The notes under the pieces were generated by a model. The model was given only the letters and a program-made list of their open reading frames with translations. It did no database searches and was not told the DNA's origin. Shown one piece after another: positions 47,130-58,390 of a stretch of DNA of 64,000 bases (the first letter of the stretch is position 1; every line of letters starts with the position of its first letter). This stretch comes from Abditibacterium sp. (lineage in GTDB: Bacteria; Armatimonadota; Abditibacteriia; Abditibacteriales; Abditibacteriaceae). The stretch lies in contig JAUJNG010000005.1 of assembly GCA_030448265.1 (NCBI GenBank), forward strand, positions 1 through 64,000, read 5' to 3'. Made by a program: the position numbers and the translations under genes.

Positions 47130-48749
47130 ATGCGTTTCAAGTCGCCAATTCTCATTGTGGGCGCCGTCGCGGGCCTTTTGGCCCTGGGCGCTCAAATTCA
47201 ATCTCAACAGCGCGCCGTCGCGCAGCTTTCGGTCAACCAACCCGACGCGGTGGACTCGGCAATCCGAAAACTGCCCGCGCCGCCTTCGACAGGAGTCAGG
47301 CGTCAGGCGTCAGGGGCCAGAGCGGTGGCGCGACCGGCGCCGATTCCGGTTTGGAAGCCGCGTTTCGTGGGCCAGAAGGTGATTCGCGTCGGGCTTTCGA
47401 CGGCGGGCGGTGGCATCGCTGTTTACGTTCCCGATGGCGCCACACTTTTCGAGTTGGGACAGCCTAAACGCGCGCTTTCGGTTCCCGCTGGAGCGAGTTT
47501 CGAGGTCGGCTACTCGCCGCCGCGCCCGATGCGTATTCCGCCCTACACGGTGAGCGGCCCGCTCTCGGTTTCCGTTCCTGGTAGAAGTCCGAGCGATTGG
47601 AGACGGCTTTACATTGCCGTCAAAGGCGCTCCGGCGCGGGTTTCGACCAACAACAAATCGCCGCGCTACGCGCGTCCTTATCGCGGCGATCTGGAAATTT
47701 TTCCGCAAAAAGACGGTGGAACACCCCAGCGCCAAGGCCCGCTCGCCCTGGTGAACGTCGTGCCGCTCGAAGCCTATTTGAAAGGTGTCGTGCCCTGGGA
47801 AATGTCGCCCTCAGCGCCGTTGGAGGCGCTCAAAGCGCAGGCGATTTGCGCGCGCACTAAAACCCTCGATTTCGTGCGCTCCAAGCGCTTCGCGGCGCTC
47901 GATTTCGAGATTTGTGATTACGACGCCTGTCAGGGCTACCCAGGAACCGAAAACGAAAAACCGTCCACTTCGCAGGCTGTTGAAGCGACCAAGGGCCTGG
48001 CGATCTATCACAACGGGCGCCCCATCGACGCGGTGTATTCGACCAATTCCGGCGGCATCACGGCGAACGCGCGCGATGTCTGGAAAGGCGCCACGCCCAT
48101 CACCTATCTGCAAAGCGTGCCCGATTTTCCGGCCAATTCGCCGCTCGCGGGGTTGTGGAAAGGCGGCATGACCGAAGCGGAATGGGGCCAGTTTTGCGCG
48201 CAGCCCTGGCCCAGTTACGCGCGGCCCGACGGCGTGGCATCGACTCGCTATGAAGCGCGCAAATATCGCTGGAATGAGGTCGTTTCCGCCGAGGAAGCGC
48301 GCCGCGCCTTCACCCGCGACGGTCTATCGCGCGTTCTTTCGCTCGAAGTCGCCGAGCGGACGCCATCGGGCCGCATTCGCCGGCTTCGCGTCACCGGAGT
48401 CGATGCGGCGCGCGAAAAACTGATGGCAACACCGTTTCCTTCGATTCCCGCCGCTAAAACCGTTTCGCCGCCCCTCAAAATTGTGGAATTTGAGGGCGAT
48501 GGAAAAATTCGCGCCATGTTTTCCAAGCAGTTGGGTTCGACAACCGCGCTGCCCTCTTCGCTGTTCGTGATTACGCCCATCGCAGGCGCGAACGGGCAGG
48601 TAAGCGGCTGGAATTTGCAGGGCGCGGGCTGGGGACACGGCGTGGGAATGTGTCAGCGCGGCGCGCAAAACCGCGCCCGCGAAGGCTGGGACGCGCGCAA
48701 AATTCTGAATTGGTATTATCGCGGCGTCGAAATTCGCCGTGTCAATTAG
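47130..48749 (+). CDS. SpoIID/LytB domain protein
   Basis: VVPLEAYLKGVVPWEMSPSAPLEALKAQAICARTKTL; GWGHGVGMCQRGAQNRAREGWDARKILNWYYRGVEI. Confidence 0.92.
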   Translation: MRFKSPILIVGAVAGLLALGAQIQSQQRAVAQLSVNQPDAVDSAIRKLPAPPSTGVRRQASGARAVARPAPIPVWKPRFVGQKVIRVGLSTAGGGIAVYVPDGATLFELGQPKRALSVPAGASFEVGYSPPRPMRIPPYTVSGPLSVSVPGRSPSDWRRLYIAVKGAPARVSTNNKSPRYARPYRGDLEIFPQKDGGTPQRQGPLALVNVVPLEAYLKGVVPWEMSPSAPLEALKAQAICARTKTLDFVRSKRFAALDFEICDYDACQGYPGTENEKPSTSQAVEATKGLAIYHNGRPIDAVYSTNSGGITANARDVWKGATPITYLQSVPDFPANSPLAGLWKGGMTEAEWGQFCAQPWPSYARPDGVASTRYEARKYRWNEVVSAEEARRAFTRDGLSRVLSLEVAERTPSGRIRRLRVTGVDAAREKLMATPFPSIPAAKTVSPPLKIVEFEGDGKIRAMFSKQLGSTTALPSSLFVITPIAGANGQVSGWNLQGAGWGHGVGMCQRGAQNRAREGWDARKILNWYYRGVEIRRVN

Positions 48750-48876
48750 TTGATTCGCGTTTTTATTGGAATAGAAAAAGGAAAGGATTTTATGGGATTC
48801 GAGCGCAAATTTGGAGGTTCGTGCCTCCATTTTCTCCCTTTCTTTTACCCAAACCAAACGCTGCCAAGTTCGAAAT

Positions 48877-49350
48877 TTATTTGGTGGCCTGGAGCCACTC
48901 GACGACTTGAATCAGGTGATAAGCGTCGTGCGCCAGCATCAACGCGGCGCCTTCTTCAACGGAAAACTCGCCGACTTTGGGCCTCGCGGCGCGCCGCGTC
49001 CATTCGTCGGCGGCCAACCCTTCGAGCCAATCGCCCAGTTCGCGCCGCGAAAGCTCCAGACTTTCGAGCTGGTTCAGAGGATTGCGCGTTTGGTAATGCG
49101 CGGCGGCTTCGGTTGGATCCCAATCGGGAAATTCGGGATGGTCTTCGCGAATCATGCGCTCGAAGCGCTCGCGCGAAACCGTGTCGTAATCCACCAGATG
49201 GGCGATGATTTCGCGTAGGCTGAAGCGGTCGGGGGCGGGTCTGGCGTCCCAGCGCGGGTCGTTTTCGGCTAAATCCCGCAGCAGGAAACTGAAAACGCGA
49301 GCGTTGCTTTGAACGCCCGCGACGAAGTAATTGTGGACAAAAGGTGACAT
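48877..49350 (-). CDS. DinB-like (DUF664-type) protein
   Basis: DRFSLREIIAHLVDYDTVSRERFERMI; ALMLAHDAYHLIQVVEWLQA. Confidence 0.8.
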   Translation of the reverse strand: MSPFVHNYFVAGVQSNARVFSFLLRDLAENDPRWDARPAPDRFSLREIIAHLVDYDTVSRERFERMIREDHPEFPDWDPTEAAAHYQTRNPLNQLESLELSRRELGDWLEGLAADEWTRRAARPKVGEFSVEEGAALMLAHDAYHLIQVVEWLQATK

Positions 49351-49408
49351 GGCGGCGCGCCTGTCTTGCAGGGATGGGGCCAACTCCAGGCGCAACGCCT
49401 TTTTCGTC

Positions 49409-50026
49409 CTAATCGAGCGGAAAATGACGGGTGAAGCGTTCCCAGACCAAATCGCCATATTGGCGCGCGTAGGCTTCGGCGTAAGGTTCGCCGCGCGCCG
49501 CGCGCTTTTGCGATTGGGTGGTGATGCGGTCGTGATGGTGTCCCAGTTCATGCGTCAGAATGTGGAGAAGCTGGTAGGCGCGCGCTGTGTTTTGCGTCCA
49601 TTTGCACAACACGAAATCTTCGTCTTCGTCGCTTTGGACTTCGCAGGGCACACCGATTTGTTCCCAGATGTCGCGGTGCGCTTCAAAGTGGTCGAGCGTG
49701 GTTTCGTGCCACAAACCGGCTTCCCACGCGCAAATGTGAACCACGCCAGGCGAATGATAACCGTCGGTTCCCGACTCGCCAGGCGCCAGAACAATCGCGT
49801 CCAATCCCTGCGACATCTCTTCCCAATCCGGCAAAAGTGCGATGAAGCGTTCCACGTCGCGCTGCATCAGGACGTGGCGGTAACCCGCACCAGGACGCTG
49901 GCGGTCGATGACCAACTCGCGCTGCGAGTGCGAATAGTAGTTGGGCGTCAATTCCCAGTTGTTTTTCTTTTGCACGCGCCCGTCCTTGACGGTCAGGGCG
50001 CCGCGCCGGCTTAAACCTCGCATCAT
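49409..50026 (-). CDS. Putative zinc metallopeptidase-like protein
   Basis: LTHELGHHHDRITTQS (HExxH), 205 aa. Confidence 0.6.
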   Translation of the reverse strand: MMRGLSRRGALTVKDGRVQKKNNWELTPNYYSHSQRELVIDRQRPGAGYRHVLMQRDVERFIALLPDWEEMSQGLDAIVLAPGESGTDGYHSPGVVHICAWEAGLWHETTLDHFEAHRDIWEQIGVPCEVQSDEDEDFVLCKWTQNTARAYQLLHILTHELGHHHDRITTQSQKRAARGEPYAEAYARQYGDLVWERFTRHFPLD

Positions 50027-50049
50027 TTCCCCTCAAGCGCCAATTTTAA

Positions 50050-51489
<1,440 letters not shown>

Positions 51490-51508
51490 GAACAAAAGCG
51501 TATCTAAT

Positions 51509-51700
51509 ATGTATTACGGTGGAGATGTTCCGGCAATGTGTTTAGGAATGGGCGCTGGAGTGTTGTTGAACCACCTGGCGTTTCAGTATTGGCATCACTC
51601 GAAATTGGTTCTTGCTCTTGGCTTCCTACCCTCTGTCTTCATAGGTATGTTGCTCGGCTTTCACCTTTTCCGATGGTGGATTTCAAGGAGTAACAAATAA
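51509..51700 (+). CDS. Small hypothetical membrane protein
   Basis: MYYGGDVPAMCLGMGAGVLLNHLAFQYWHHSKLVLALGFLPSVFIGMLLGFHLFRWWISRSNK. Confidence 0.5.
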   Translation: MYYGGDVPAMCLGMGAGVLLNHLAFQYWHHSKLVLALGFLPSVFIGMLLGFHLFRWWISRSNK

Positions 51701-51704
51701 AAAG

Positions 51705-51743
51705 AAAAACCGCGCGGAGAAATCAATCTCCGCGCGGTTTGTG
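51705..51743. terminator. Bidirectional intrinsic terminator between convergent genes
   Basis: AAACCGCGCGGAGA aatcaa TCTCCGCGCGGTTT. Confidence 0.9.
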
Positions 51744-52241
51744 TTTTTTGTGGGTGATAAATCCTAATATTCCAGCCGTTGTAATAAGCAACAAAGATGG
51801 CAGCAATAAAGCCAGGGCAAAACTAAAAACGAACGGCTCAAAGAGAACATCTTTAGGTAGGGGATAACCATGAAAGACGGTGCCGAAAAACGCGCTATAA
51901 AGTCTTTCCAATGCGTAACTTGTCCCCACTATCCCAGCGATTAAAAGCGAGATGATGGCACGCTTCGGGTTTGATGACCATTTCTTCCTCACATTGGCAG
52001 CGATAAGCACACCTGCAATACCTGCCAAAAAACAGACGAAACAGAGGAAAGAAAAAGCCGCATCAGAAATCAATGGATCAACGGTCAGCGTTCCATAGCG
52101 AAGGATTTTCGTCAGGCGGCCTTCCGGCCCATCAATACGAGAGATGATTTGCGTCGTCGCCGCGAAGAGCAACGGTGGGACGAGAGCTACTGACGAGCGT
52201 AAAATCGGCGATTTAAAAATGGAATCCGCGAAACGTTGCAT
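51723..52241 (-). CDS. Hypothetical multi-TM membrane protein
   Basis: 172 aa, several hydrophobic segments. Confidence 0.6.
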   Translation of the reverse strand: MQRFADSIFKSPILRSSVALVPPLLFAATTQIISRIDGPEGRLTKILRYGTLTVDPLISDAAFSFLCFVCFLAGIAGVLIAANVRKKWSSNPKRAIISLLIAGIVGTSYALERLYSAFFGTVFHGYPLPKDVLFEPFVFSFALALLLPSLLLITTAGILGFITHKKHKPRGD

Positions 52242-52300
52242 ATTTTTCGAAGAACACCACGCGGAAGTTTTTACATGGTTTTTGTTTCATTCGTCAAATT

Positions 52301-52891
52301 TCAGTCGCTACGGACAAACCGCCGCAGCGCCTCCGCGCTTTGCACGCCCGCCAGACCGCGATTCCCCATCACAAACGTCGGCACCGACTGCACCCCGATT
52401 TCACCCGCGTGCCGCAGCGCCGCTTGATGCGCCTCGCGGTAGCGCCGCGTTTCAAGCGCCTCGCGAAACCCTTCGCCCGCGCCAACCTCTTCAGCCAATT
52501 CGCACAAAATTTCGATGTCGCCAATATCTCGATTTTCCTGAAAAAACGCTTTCAACATTCGTGAATTGTAAGCATCCGCGACTTCTCTTCCGAAAGATTT
52601 GGCGTGCTGGTAGCCCTCGAACGCGAGATGGGTGTAAGGCTGCGGAGAAATCGTCGGAAGGCGGATTTCGACGCCCAGTTCGCGCGCCATCGGATAAACC
52701 GACTGCTGCCAGACGCGCGGCAAATAGGGGTCTTCGGGGCGCAGCGTCGGGGTGGGGAAGGGGCGCAGTTCGAACGGCATCCATTCGACTTCCACGCCTT
52801 CCAAACCCCGCAGGGCTTCTTCGAGAGGCGCTTTGGCGAGCAGGCAAAACGGGCACACGTAATCCGAGTAAATTTCGAGTTTGACGGGCAT
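52301..52891 (-). CDS. DsbA-family oxidoreductase (FrnE-like)
   Basis: LEIYSDYVCPFCLLAKAPLEEAL; IGVQSVPTFVMGNR. Confidence 0.9.
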   Translation of the reverse strand: MPVKLEIYSDYVCPFCLLAKAPLEEALRGLEGVEVEWMPFELRPFPTPTLRPEDPYLPRVWQQSVYPMARELGVEIRLPTISPQPYTHLAFEGYQHAKSFGREVADAYNSRMLKAFFQENRDIGDIEILCELAEEVGAGEGFREALETRRYREAHQAALRHAGEIGVQSVPTFVMGNRGLAGVQSAEALRRFVRSD

Positions 52892-52908
52892 AATTGCGGC
52901 TCCTCCCA

Positions 52909-52944
52909 AAAAAACCGCGCGGAGCCTTCTCCGCGCGGTTTTTC
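52909..52944. terminator. Intrinsic terminator
   Basis: AAAACCGCGCGGAGCCTTCTCCGCGCGGTTTTT. Confidence 0.85.
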
Positions 52945-52947
52945 GCT

Positions 52948-53862
52948 TCAATAGCTCACTAACATCGGTTCGTCGTGTTTCGACCAGCCCATCACGCTGG
53001 TGTCGTGGAGCCAGAAGAGCGGGCTCTGGCCTTCGCCTTTTTTCGCGTGTTCGGCGTCCTCTTCAACAATCGGGCGCACCCCCGCGACCAGTGCGTCGAA
53101 TTCATCGTCGCCAAGCGGCTCGACATTCTGGGTGGCGGCCACGATTTCGTCGATGTGCCATTCGTTGTCGAGGCCGATAATGGCGAGCGAAACGGCGGGC
53201 AGACTCAGCGAATAGCGTAGCGCCAGATCGCGCTGCTGGAACTGGCCATGACCGAAGACTTTCATCGCGATCACCGCCGTGTTGCGCTCCTGCGCGACCG
53301 GCAAAACGAAGTGCTCCGGCCCCGAAACCAGGCGGTCGGCCATGCCAAGCGCCACCAAAACCGAGTCGAAGGGATATTCCTCAATCGCGCGCGCCAAAAG
53401 CGCCGGATGCGCGTGGCCGGTGATGCCGATAAAGCGCACCAGACCCTGCTCACGTGCTTCTTCGAGTGCGGAAAGCGCGCCGTCGGGCGCCAGGGCCTGT
53501 TCCAAATCGGCCCAGGCGTTGACGGCGTGGACTTGAATCAAATCAACGTGATCGGTTTGCAGCTTTTCGAGCGACTGGTGAAGTTCGTCTAAAACGCCAT
53601 CGTGGGAGCGGCGATTGATTTTGGTGGCCAGAAACACTTCGTCGCGCCGCGTTTTCATCACTTCGCCAACGTGCGGCTCGCTGCCGTAATCGGGCGAGGT
53701 GTCGAGATAGGTGATGCCCCTATCGATGGCGTAATGCAGAAAGCGAACGGCATCGGCGGCGGGAATGTCTTTTTCCTTGCCGAGCGGCGCGGTTCCATAG
53801 CCGATGATCGGCACACGGACGCCGGTGGCGCCAAAATTTCGAGTCGGTAACAAATTGGGCAT
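52948..53862 (-). CDS. Aldo/keto reductase
   Basis: AIDRGITYLDTSPDYG, VFLATKINRR, DHVDLIQVHAVN. Confidence 0.92.
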   Translation of the reverse strand: MPNLLPTRNFGATGVRVPIIGYGTAPLGKEKDIPAADAVRFLHYAIDRGITYLDTSPDYGSEPHVGEVMKTRRDEVFLATKINRRSHDGVLDELHQSLEKLQTDHVDLIQVHAVNAWADLEQALAPDGALSALEEAREQGLVRFIGITGHAHPALLARAIEEYPFDSVLVALGMADRLVSGPEHFVLPVAQERNTAVIAMKVFGHGQFQQRDLALRYSLSLPAVSLAIIGLDNEWHIDEIVAATQNVEPLGDDEFDALVAGVRPIVEEDAEHAKKGEGQSPLFWLHDTSVMGWSKHDEPMLVSY

Positions 53863-53991
53863 GACAGGCTCCTGAAACTGGGGGATTTCGGCGCTCTCTG
53901 CCAAAGCTGTGCCCAGCGGCGCTTTTGAGGGGCCAAAACGGGTTGTTTCCGAACCTTCAGGCTCGTTTCGCAGCGCCAAAAAGGAGCAGCG

Positions 53992-54753
53992 CTAAAGGGC
54001 GGGTGTCGATTGCGCGAGCAATATGTTGAGGTTGTCGCGCAGTTCTTTCATTTCGCCCTCGGCTTCCACCGTGAGGCGCAGCGACGCCGCGTCGCCTTTC
54101 ATCAAGGCCCGCGTTGCAAGGTTGAACGAGCGCACCTGCGTGGTCATGTTGGCCGACATCGTGTTGAGGTTCTCGGTCATCTCCTGCCAGACTCCCGACG
54201 CGCCTTTGACCTCGATCTGCCCACCCAAGCGGCCTTCGGTGCCCAGTTCGCGCGTCAGGCGTGTCACCTGGGAAGCGAGGGAGTCCAGTTGATCGGCCAT
54301 CACGTTGACGGTGGCGCCGAGTTCGGCGAATTCGCCATGCGCGTCAACGGTGACTTTGCGGCTCAAATCGCCCATTGCGATGGACGTGATGACCAGGGCC
54401 AAATCGCGCACCTGATCGGTCAGGTTGCGGGCCATGAGGTTGATGCCGACGGAAAGCTCCTTCCAGGCGCCCGCCTCGCCTTCGACTTCCATTTGGCCGC
54501 CAAAAAGCCCCTGAGCGCCGATGTCATGCGAAATGCGCGTGGCCTCCGCAGCGAATCGACCCAAATGATCGACCACTTCATTGAGCGTTGTGGCGATTTC
54601 CAGCGACTCGGAGTCCCAGTTCGCTCCGGCTGGCGCTTGCAAAGAAACCCTGCGCGTCAAATCGCCCTGGGCCAGCGCGGTGACAACCTCGCCGATGGCG
54701 CGCATCTGCCACGACATCTCGCTGCCAGAAGGGATGTTTTCGTGATTGTTCAT
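53992..54753 (-). CDS. Soluble HAMP-repeat protein without detectable output domain
   Basis: Three HAMP-like units (ALAQGDLTRRV..., SIAMGDLSRKVTVDAHGEFAELGATVNVMADQL, ATRALMKGDAASLRLTVEAEGEMKELRDNLN); no TM, kinase or MCP domain. Confidence 0.8.
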   Translation of the reverse strand: MNNHENIPSGSEMSWQMRAIGEVVTALAQGDLTRRVSLQAPAGANWDSESLEIATTLNEVVDHLGRFAAEATRISHDIGAQGLFGGQMEVEGEAGAWKELSVGINLMARNLTDQVRDLALVITSIAMGDLSRKVTVDAHGEFAELGATVNVMADQLDSLASQVTRLTRELGTEGRLGGQIEVKGASGVWQEMTENLNTMSANMTTQVRSFNLATRALMKGDAASLRLTVEAEGEMKELRDNLNILLAQSTPAL

Positions 54754-54823
54754 GAGAGAAGAGTGTCTCTGAAATGTAATGGCTGCAAGTTATAACAGGG
54801 TTGGCGCCGCCGATTTATCCCTT

Positions 54824-55609
54824 TTATCCCTGGCGACTGCGCCGGTAGGCTGCCGGACTGACGCCCGACAAGCGTTTGAACTGGTTGGAGAAAAAATAAA
54901 CGTCGCGGTAGCCAAGCTGCGCCGCGATTTGCTTGAGGGGTAAAGCGGTTTCGCCGAGCATCTGGCGCGCCTTATCGAGCCGATTTTGCAAAAGCGCTTC
55001 GTGAAGCGAAAGTCCCGTCGCCGCGCGGAAGTTGCGGCGCAAGGTGGAAAGGCCCAGGCCCAATTCGCGCGCCAACAGGGTGTAATTGGGCGAAAAATCG
55101 CCGGTTCGAGCCAGAAAATCGCGGGTGTGGGCCAGCCAGGGCGCTTCGACGGAACTCGCGGCGCGCGCTTCGGCCAATTCTAAAAGCAAGGCTTCGAGCG
55201 CGTGAACCGCGCGGCGCGTGCCCCAGGCGCCGCCGCGCTGAATAAGAGCGAGCAGTTCATCGAACTGGGCGCGATGTTCCCTTCCGCGCGGCCCGATTTG
55301 CGGTTTCTGGGGCCACAGTCCGGCGCGTTTCCAGCTTTCGAGGCGCGCTCCAGTGAAAGCGGCGTAGCGGTGATTCCATTCGCGGGCCTCGCGCGCGAGG
55401 TGGAAACGGATGCGCGGCCCCTCGAACGCGGGCCAGAACCACGTCGAGTCGGCGCCAGCGCGCAGTTCAAAGTGCTCCTCGCCGTAAAACAGTTCAATGG
55501 CGCCCGCCTCCATCCATTGCAGCGAAGCGTAGCCCTCGAAATGTTTGTCAACGCGCGCCGCGCAGTGCGGATAATGGGCGCAGTGCAAAAACGCAAGATC
55601 GCTTATCAT
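54824..55609 (-). CDS. AraC-family transcriptional regulator
   Basis: C-terminal LARELGLGLSTLRRNFRAATGLSLHEALLQNRLDKARQML...IAAQLGYRDVYFFSNQFKRLSGVSPAAYR. Confidence 0.93.
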   Translation of the reverse strand: MISDLAFLHCAHYPHCAARVDKHFEGYASLQWMEAGAIELFYGEEHFELRAGADSTWFWPAFEGPRIRFHLAREAREWNHRYAAFTGARLESWKRAGLWPQKPQIGPRGREHRAQFDELLALIQRGGAWGTRRAVHALEALLLELAEARAASSVEAPWLAHTRDFLARTGDFSPNYTLLARELGLGLSTLRRNFRAATGLSLHEALLQNRLDKARQMLGETALPLKQIAAQLGYRDVYFFSNQFKRLSGVSPAAYRRSRQG

Positions 55610-55707
55610 CGAAACCTCATCGTGAGCCTATTTTATAAAGGCGCGGCTCGATAATCTATTTTCTTTGCCCCCAGGCCGCGAGAAAATCAGAGGTGAGGTT
55701 TCCCATT

Positions 55708-56496
55708 ATGACCATTTCCGATCCGGTTGCCGCGTTGCAGCTCACCCCCAGCGAAGTCCGTTTTTACAACGAAGAAGGCTATCTTTTTTTACCTGGCGTC
55801 GTATCGCGCGACGTGGCGGCCCAACTGGCCGAAGAGGTTCTCGAACTGATGGCGGCGTCGGGCAAAAGCCTGGACGAACTGCGAAATTCGGCGGGCCAGA
55901 AAGGCAAGCTGCTCAATTCGCACCAATATCTCGCCGGCAGCGCGCTCGACGGTTTCGTCAATTCGCCGCAATTGAATGCCATCGCGTCGGGGTTGATGGG
56001 CGGGCCAGGCACGCTTTATCTGCCGTTTTCCGCCGTGAAAGCGGGTGGTGGCGGCGGCACGTTTCACTTTCACCAGGACAACCAATACACCCGTTTCGAC
56101 GGCCCTGGCATCAATTTGTGGATGGCTTTGTCGCCGATGTCGCCGGAAAACGGCTGTTTGATGGTGGTGCCGCGTTCGCACCTGGGTGGAACTGAAGAGG
56201 CGATTTCGCCCGACGGCGACGGGCATCGTGCCGTGGCGCAGGATCCGACGCGATTTTTGCCGGTTCGCATGAATCCAGGCGACGTGATCGCGTTTTCGCG
56301 CCTCACCATTCACGGCAGCGGCCCCAACCACACCGGCGAGCCACGCCTCGCCTACGCCGTGCAGTTCCACCGCGACGATGTGAGCGCGATTTGGGACGGT
56401 CAGGAGCCGCGCCTGCTCAAGCAAACGCCGCGCTGGAACACCCTTCCCGCCCACGAACTGATGCCGCCCGATGCCAAAGGCCGCGATGGGCATTGA
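55708..56496 (+). CDS. Phytanoyl-CoA dioxygenase-family protein
   Basis: FYNEEGYLFLPGVVSRD; FHFHQDNQYTRFDGPGINLWMALSPMSPENGCLMVVPRSH; HGSGPNHTGEPRLAYAVQF; divergent from AraC regulator. Confidence 0.9.
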   Translation: MTISDPVAALQLTPSEVRFYNEEGYLFLPGVVSRDVAAQLAEEVLELMAASGKSLDELRNSAGQKGKLLNSHQYLAGSALDGFVNSPQLNAIASGLMGGPGTLYLPFSAVKAGGGGGTFHFHQDNQYTRFDGPGINLWMALSPMSPENGCLMVVPRSHLGGTEEAISPDGDGHRAVAQDPTRFLPVRMNPGDVIAFSRLTIHGSGPNHTGEPRLAYAVQFHRDDVSAIWDGQEPRLLKQTPRWNTLPAHELMPPDAKGRDGH

Positions 56497-56538
56497 ACGG
56501 GGACTTAAAGCGTTTCTCCCTTGAGTTGATTTCAGGGA

Positions 56539-56616
56539 TTGGTAGGGACATGGCCTGCCATGTCCTTCGAGGGCGTAAGAAGCATCATAAGGACATGGCA
56601 GGCCTGTCCCTACCAA
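56539..56616. repeat. Inverted repeat, family I
   Basis: TTGGTAGGGACATGGCCTGCCATGTCCTT / AAGGACATGGCAGGCCTGTCCCTACCAA. Confidence 0.95.
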
Positions 56617-56712
56617 CCTGTCATTTCATTCGAGAACCGCTTCAGGCAGTTGAAAATAAGGGCGCAAGTCCCGCTTGGACGTAACTCCTATGAACGAGCG
56701 CGAAAACGCCCG

Positions 56713-57495
56713 CTAAGCGATGACGAGCGACTGCCCGCCGTCGATGTGAATTTCGGCTCCTGAAATGAAGCCCGAATCTTCCGAGGCCAGAAAAAGCGCC
56801 AGGGGCGCGATTTCTTCCGGCTCGGCGGGGCGGCCCAGGAGCGGCAGTTTGCTGCCAGGGGCGTATTGGATGTTCAAATTGATGCTTTCGATGTTGCGAA
56901 GCACGCGGTCGTCATTGACGTGGGTTTTGGTCGAGCCAGGACACAAAACATTGACGCGGATCTTGTGGCGCGCCAGTTCGAGGGCCATTTTTTTGGCAAA
57001 AACGACCTGGGCACCCTTGGAACACGCATAGGCGGTCGAACCCGCGATGGTGTAGGTGCGCGTGCCGTGCATCGAGGCGACGATCATCGCCGAGCCGCCG
57101 CGCACCTTGAGATGCGGGACGGCGTATTTGAACGTCAAAAAAGTGCCCTTCAAATTGACGGCGAGCGTTTTGTCCCACTCGTCGGCTTCAAGATCGTCAA
57201 CCGGCGCCCACACGCCGTTGATGCCGGCGTTTGCCACGATGATATCGAGCCGCCCGCTCGCTTCCACCAGCGCCGCGACCGCGTTTTGCATCTGCGGCGC
57301 GTCCGAGACGTCGGCGACGAGCGCGAGGGCTTTGCCGCCATTTTGGGTGATGAGATCGACGGTTTCGCGCGCGCCGTTCGCGTTGAAATCGAGCACGCCG
57401 ACGTGGGCGCCTTCCTGGGCCAGCAAAAGCGCGATGGCGCGCCCGATGCCCGAACCCGCGCCCGTCACCAGCGCGCTTTGATCGTGTAATTTCAT
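56713..57495 (-). CDS. SDR-family oxidoreductase
   Basis: ALVTGAGSGIGRAIALLLA, VANAGING, SMHGTRTYTIAGSTAYACSKGA. Confidence 0.93.
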   Translation of the reverse strand: MKLHDQSALVTGAGSGIGRAIALLLAQEGAHVGVLDFNANGARETVDLITQNGGKALALVADVSDAPQMQNAVAALVEASGRLDIIVANAGINGVWAPVDDLEADEWDKTLAVNLKGTFLTFKYAVPHLKVRGGSAMIVASMHGTRTYTIAGSTAYACSKGAQVVFAKKMALELARHKIRVNVLCPGSTKTHVNDDRVLRNIESINLNIQYAPGSKLPLLGRPAEPEEIAPLALFLASEDSGFISGAEIHIDGGQSLVIA

Positions 57496-57570
57496 AAAAA
57501 ACTCGGTTTGCTTTCTCCCCAATCAGCGCAATGCGGCTGTGGCGTGCGGGGCAGTTTAAACTGATTTTTC

Positions 57571-58171
57571 ATGCCCGCAGAATACGAAGCCGACATCGCC
57601 GCGATTGAAGCCAGATACGCCGCCAAACCGACCGGCAACATCGTTTTTTACGGTTCTTCCTCGATGCGCCTCTGGCCGCGCCTGACGCGCGATTTTCCCG
57701 CCGTCGAAATCGAAAACTGGGGCTTTGGCGGCTCGACCCTGGCGCAGTGCGCCGCTTTTTTCGAGCGCGCCATTGGGCCGCGAAAACCGCGCGGCCTCGT
57801 CTTTTACGGCGGCGACAACGACCTCCATTTGGGCGCCTCGCCCCAGGAGGTGTGGAACTCGCTGCGCGCTTCTCGACTCGCGCGACGCCCTTCTGGGCGC
57901 GATTCCCTTCGCGTTTTTGTCGATCAAACCCTCGCCCGCGCGCATGGAACTTTTGCCGCAAATCATCGAAAGCAACGAATGGTGCTGGCGCGAAATCGAA
58001 AGCCGCGACAACGCGCTCTGGGCCGATGTTTTCGCGCCCATGCTCGACCCAGACGGCGCGCCGCGCCCCGAACTCTTCGTCGCCGACGGTCTACACCTGT
58101 CGCGCGCGGGCTACGAGATGTGGCGTGAGGTTTTGAAGCGCGAGGTGTCGTGGCTTGGCGGCTGGGAATAA
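57571..58171 (+). pseudogene. SGNH/GDSL hydrolase, frame-broken once as written
   Basis: IVFYGSSSMRLW, ENWGFGGSTLAQ, YGGDNDL in frame 1; LLDSRDALLGAIPFAFLSIKPSPARMELLPQI...DGLHLSRAGYEMWREVL in frame 2. Confidence 0.85.
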
Positions 58172-58238
58172 ATCTCAAAGAGGGCGAGGCGGGGCTTGCC
58201 AAATGTAGAGCAGTTAAAAAGTGGCGGCTCCATCTTTA

Positions 58239-58366
58239 ATAAGCGAAATAAATTCGCAGCCAACGAAATTGTCGGCCTTCGCCGACACAATACGCCGGCA
58301 GAGGAAGCGCTGCTTTTGTCGGCGAAGGCCGACAATTTCGTTGGCTGCGAATTTATTTCGCTTTAT
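58239..58366. repeat. Inverted repeat, family M
   Basis: ATAAGCGAAATAAATTCGCAGCCAACGAAATTGTCGGCCTTCGCCGACA / TGTCGGCGAAGGCCGACAATTTCGTTGGCTGCGAATTTATTTCGCTTTAT; arms about 49 bp with one unmatched base. Confidence 0.97.
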
Positions 58367-58390
58367 ATCCTAAACTGGCCCTCGTCTCCC

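Noticed and set aside
58196-58390. N-terminal extension of the AddB-like protein
   Set aside because: It translates the family M palindrome; ATG at 58391 begins a sensible protein (MPAAPTLFLAPTAPEARRAAW).
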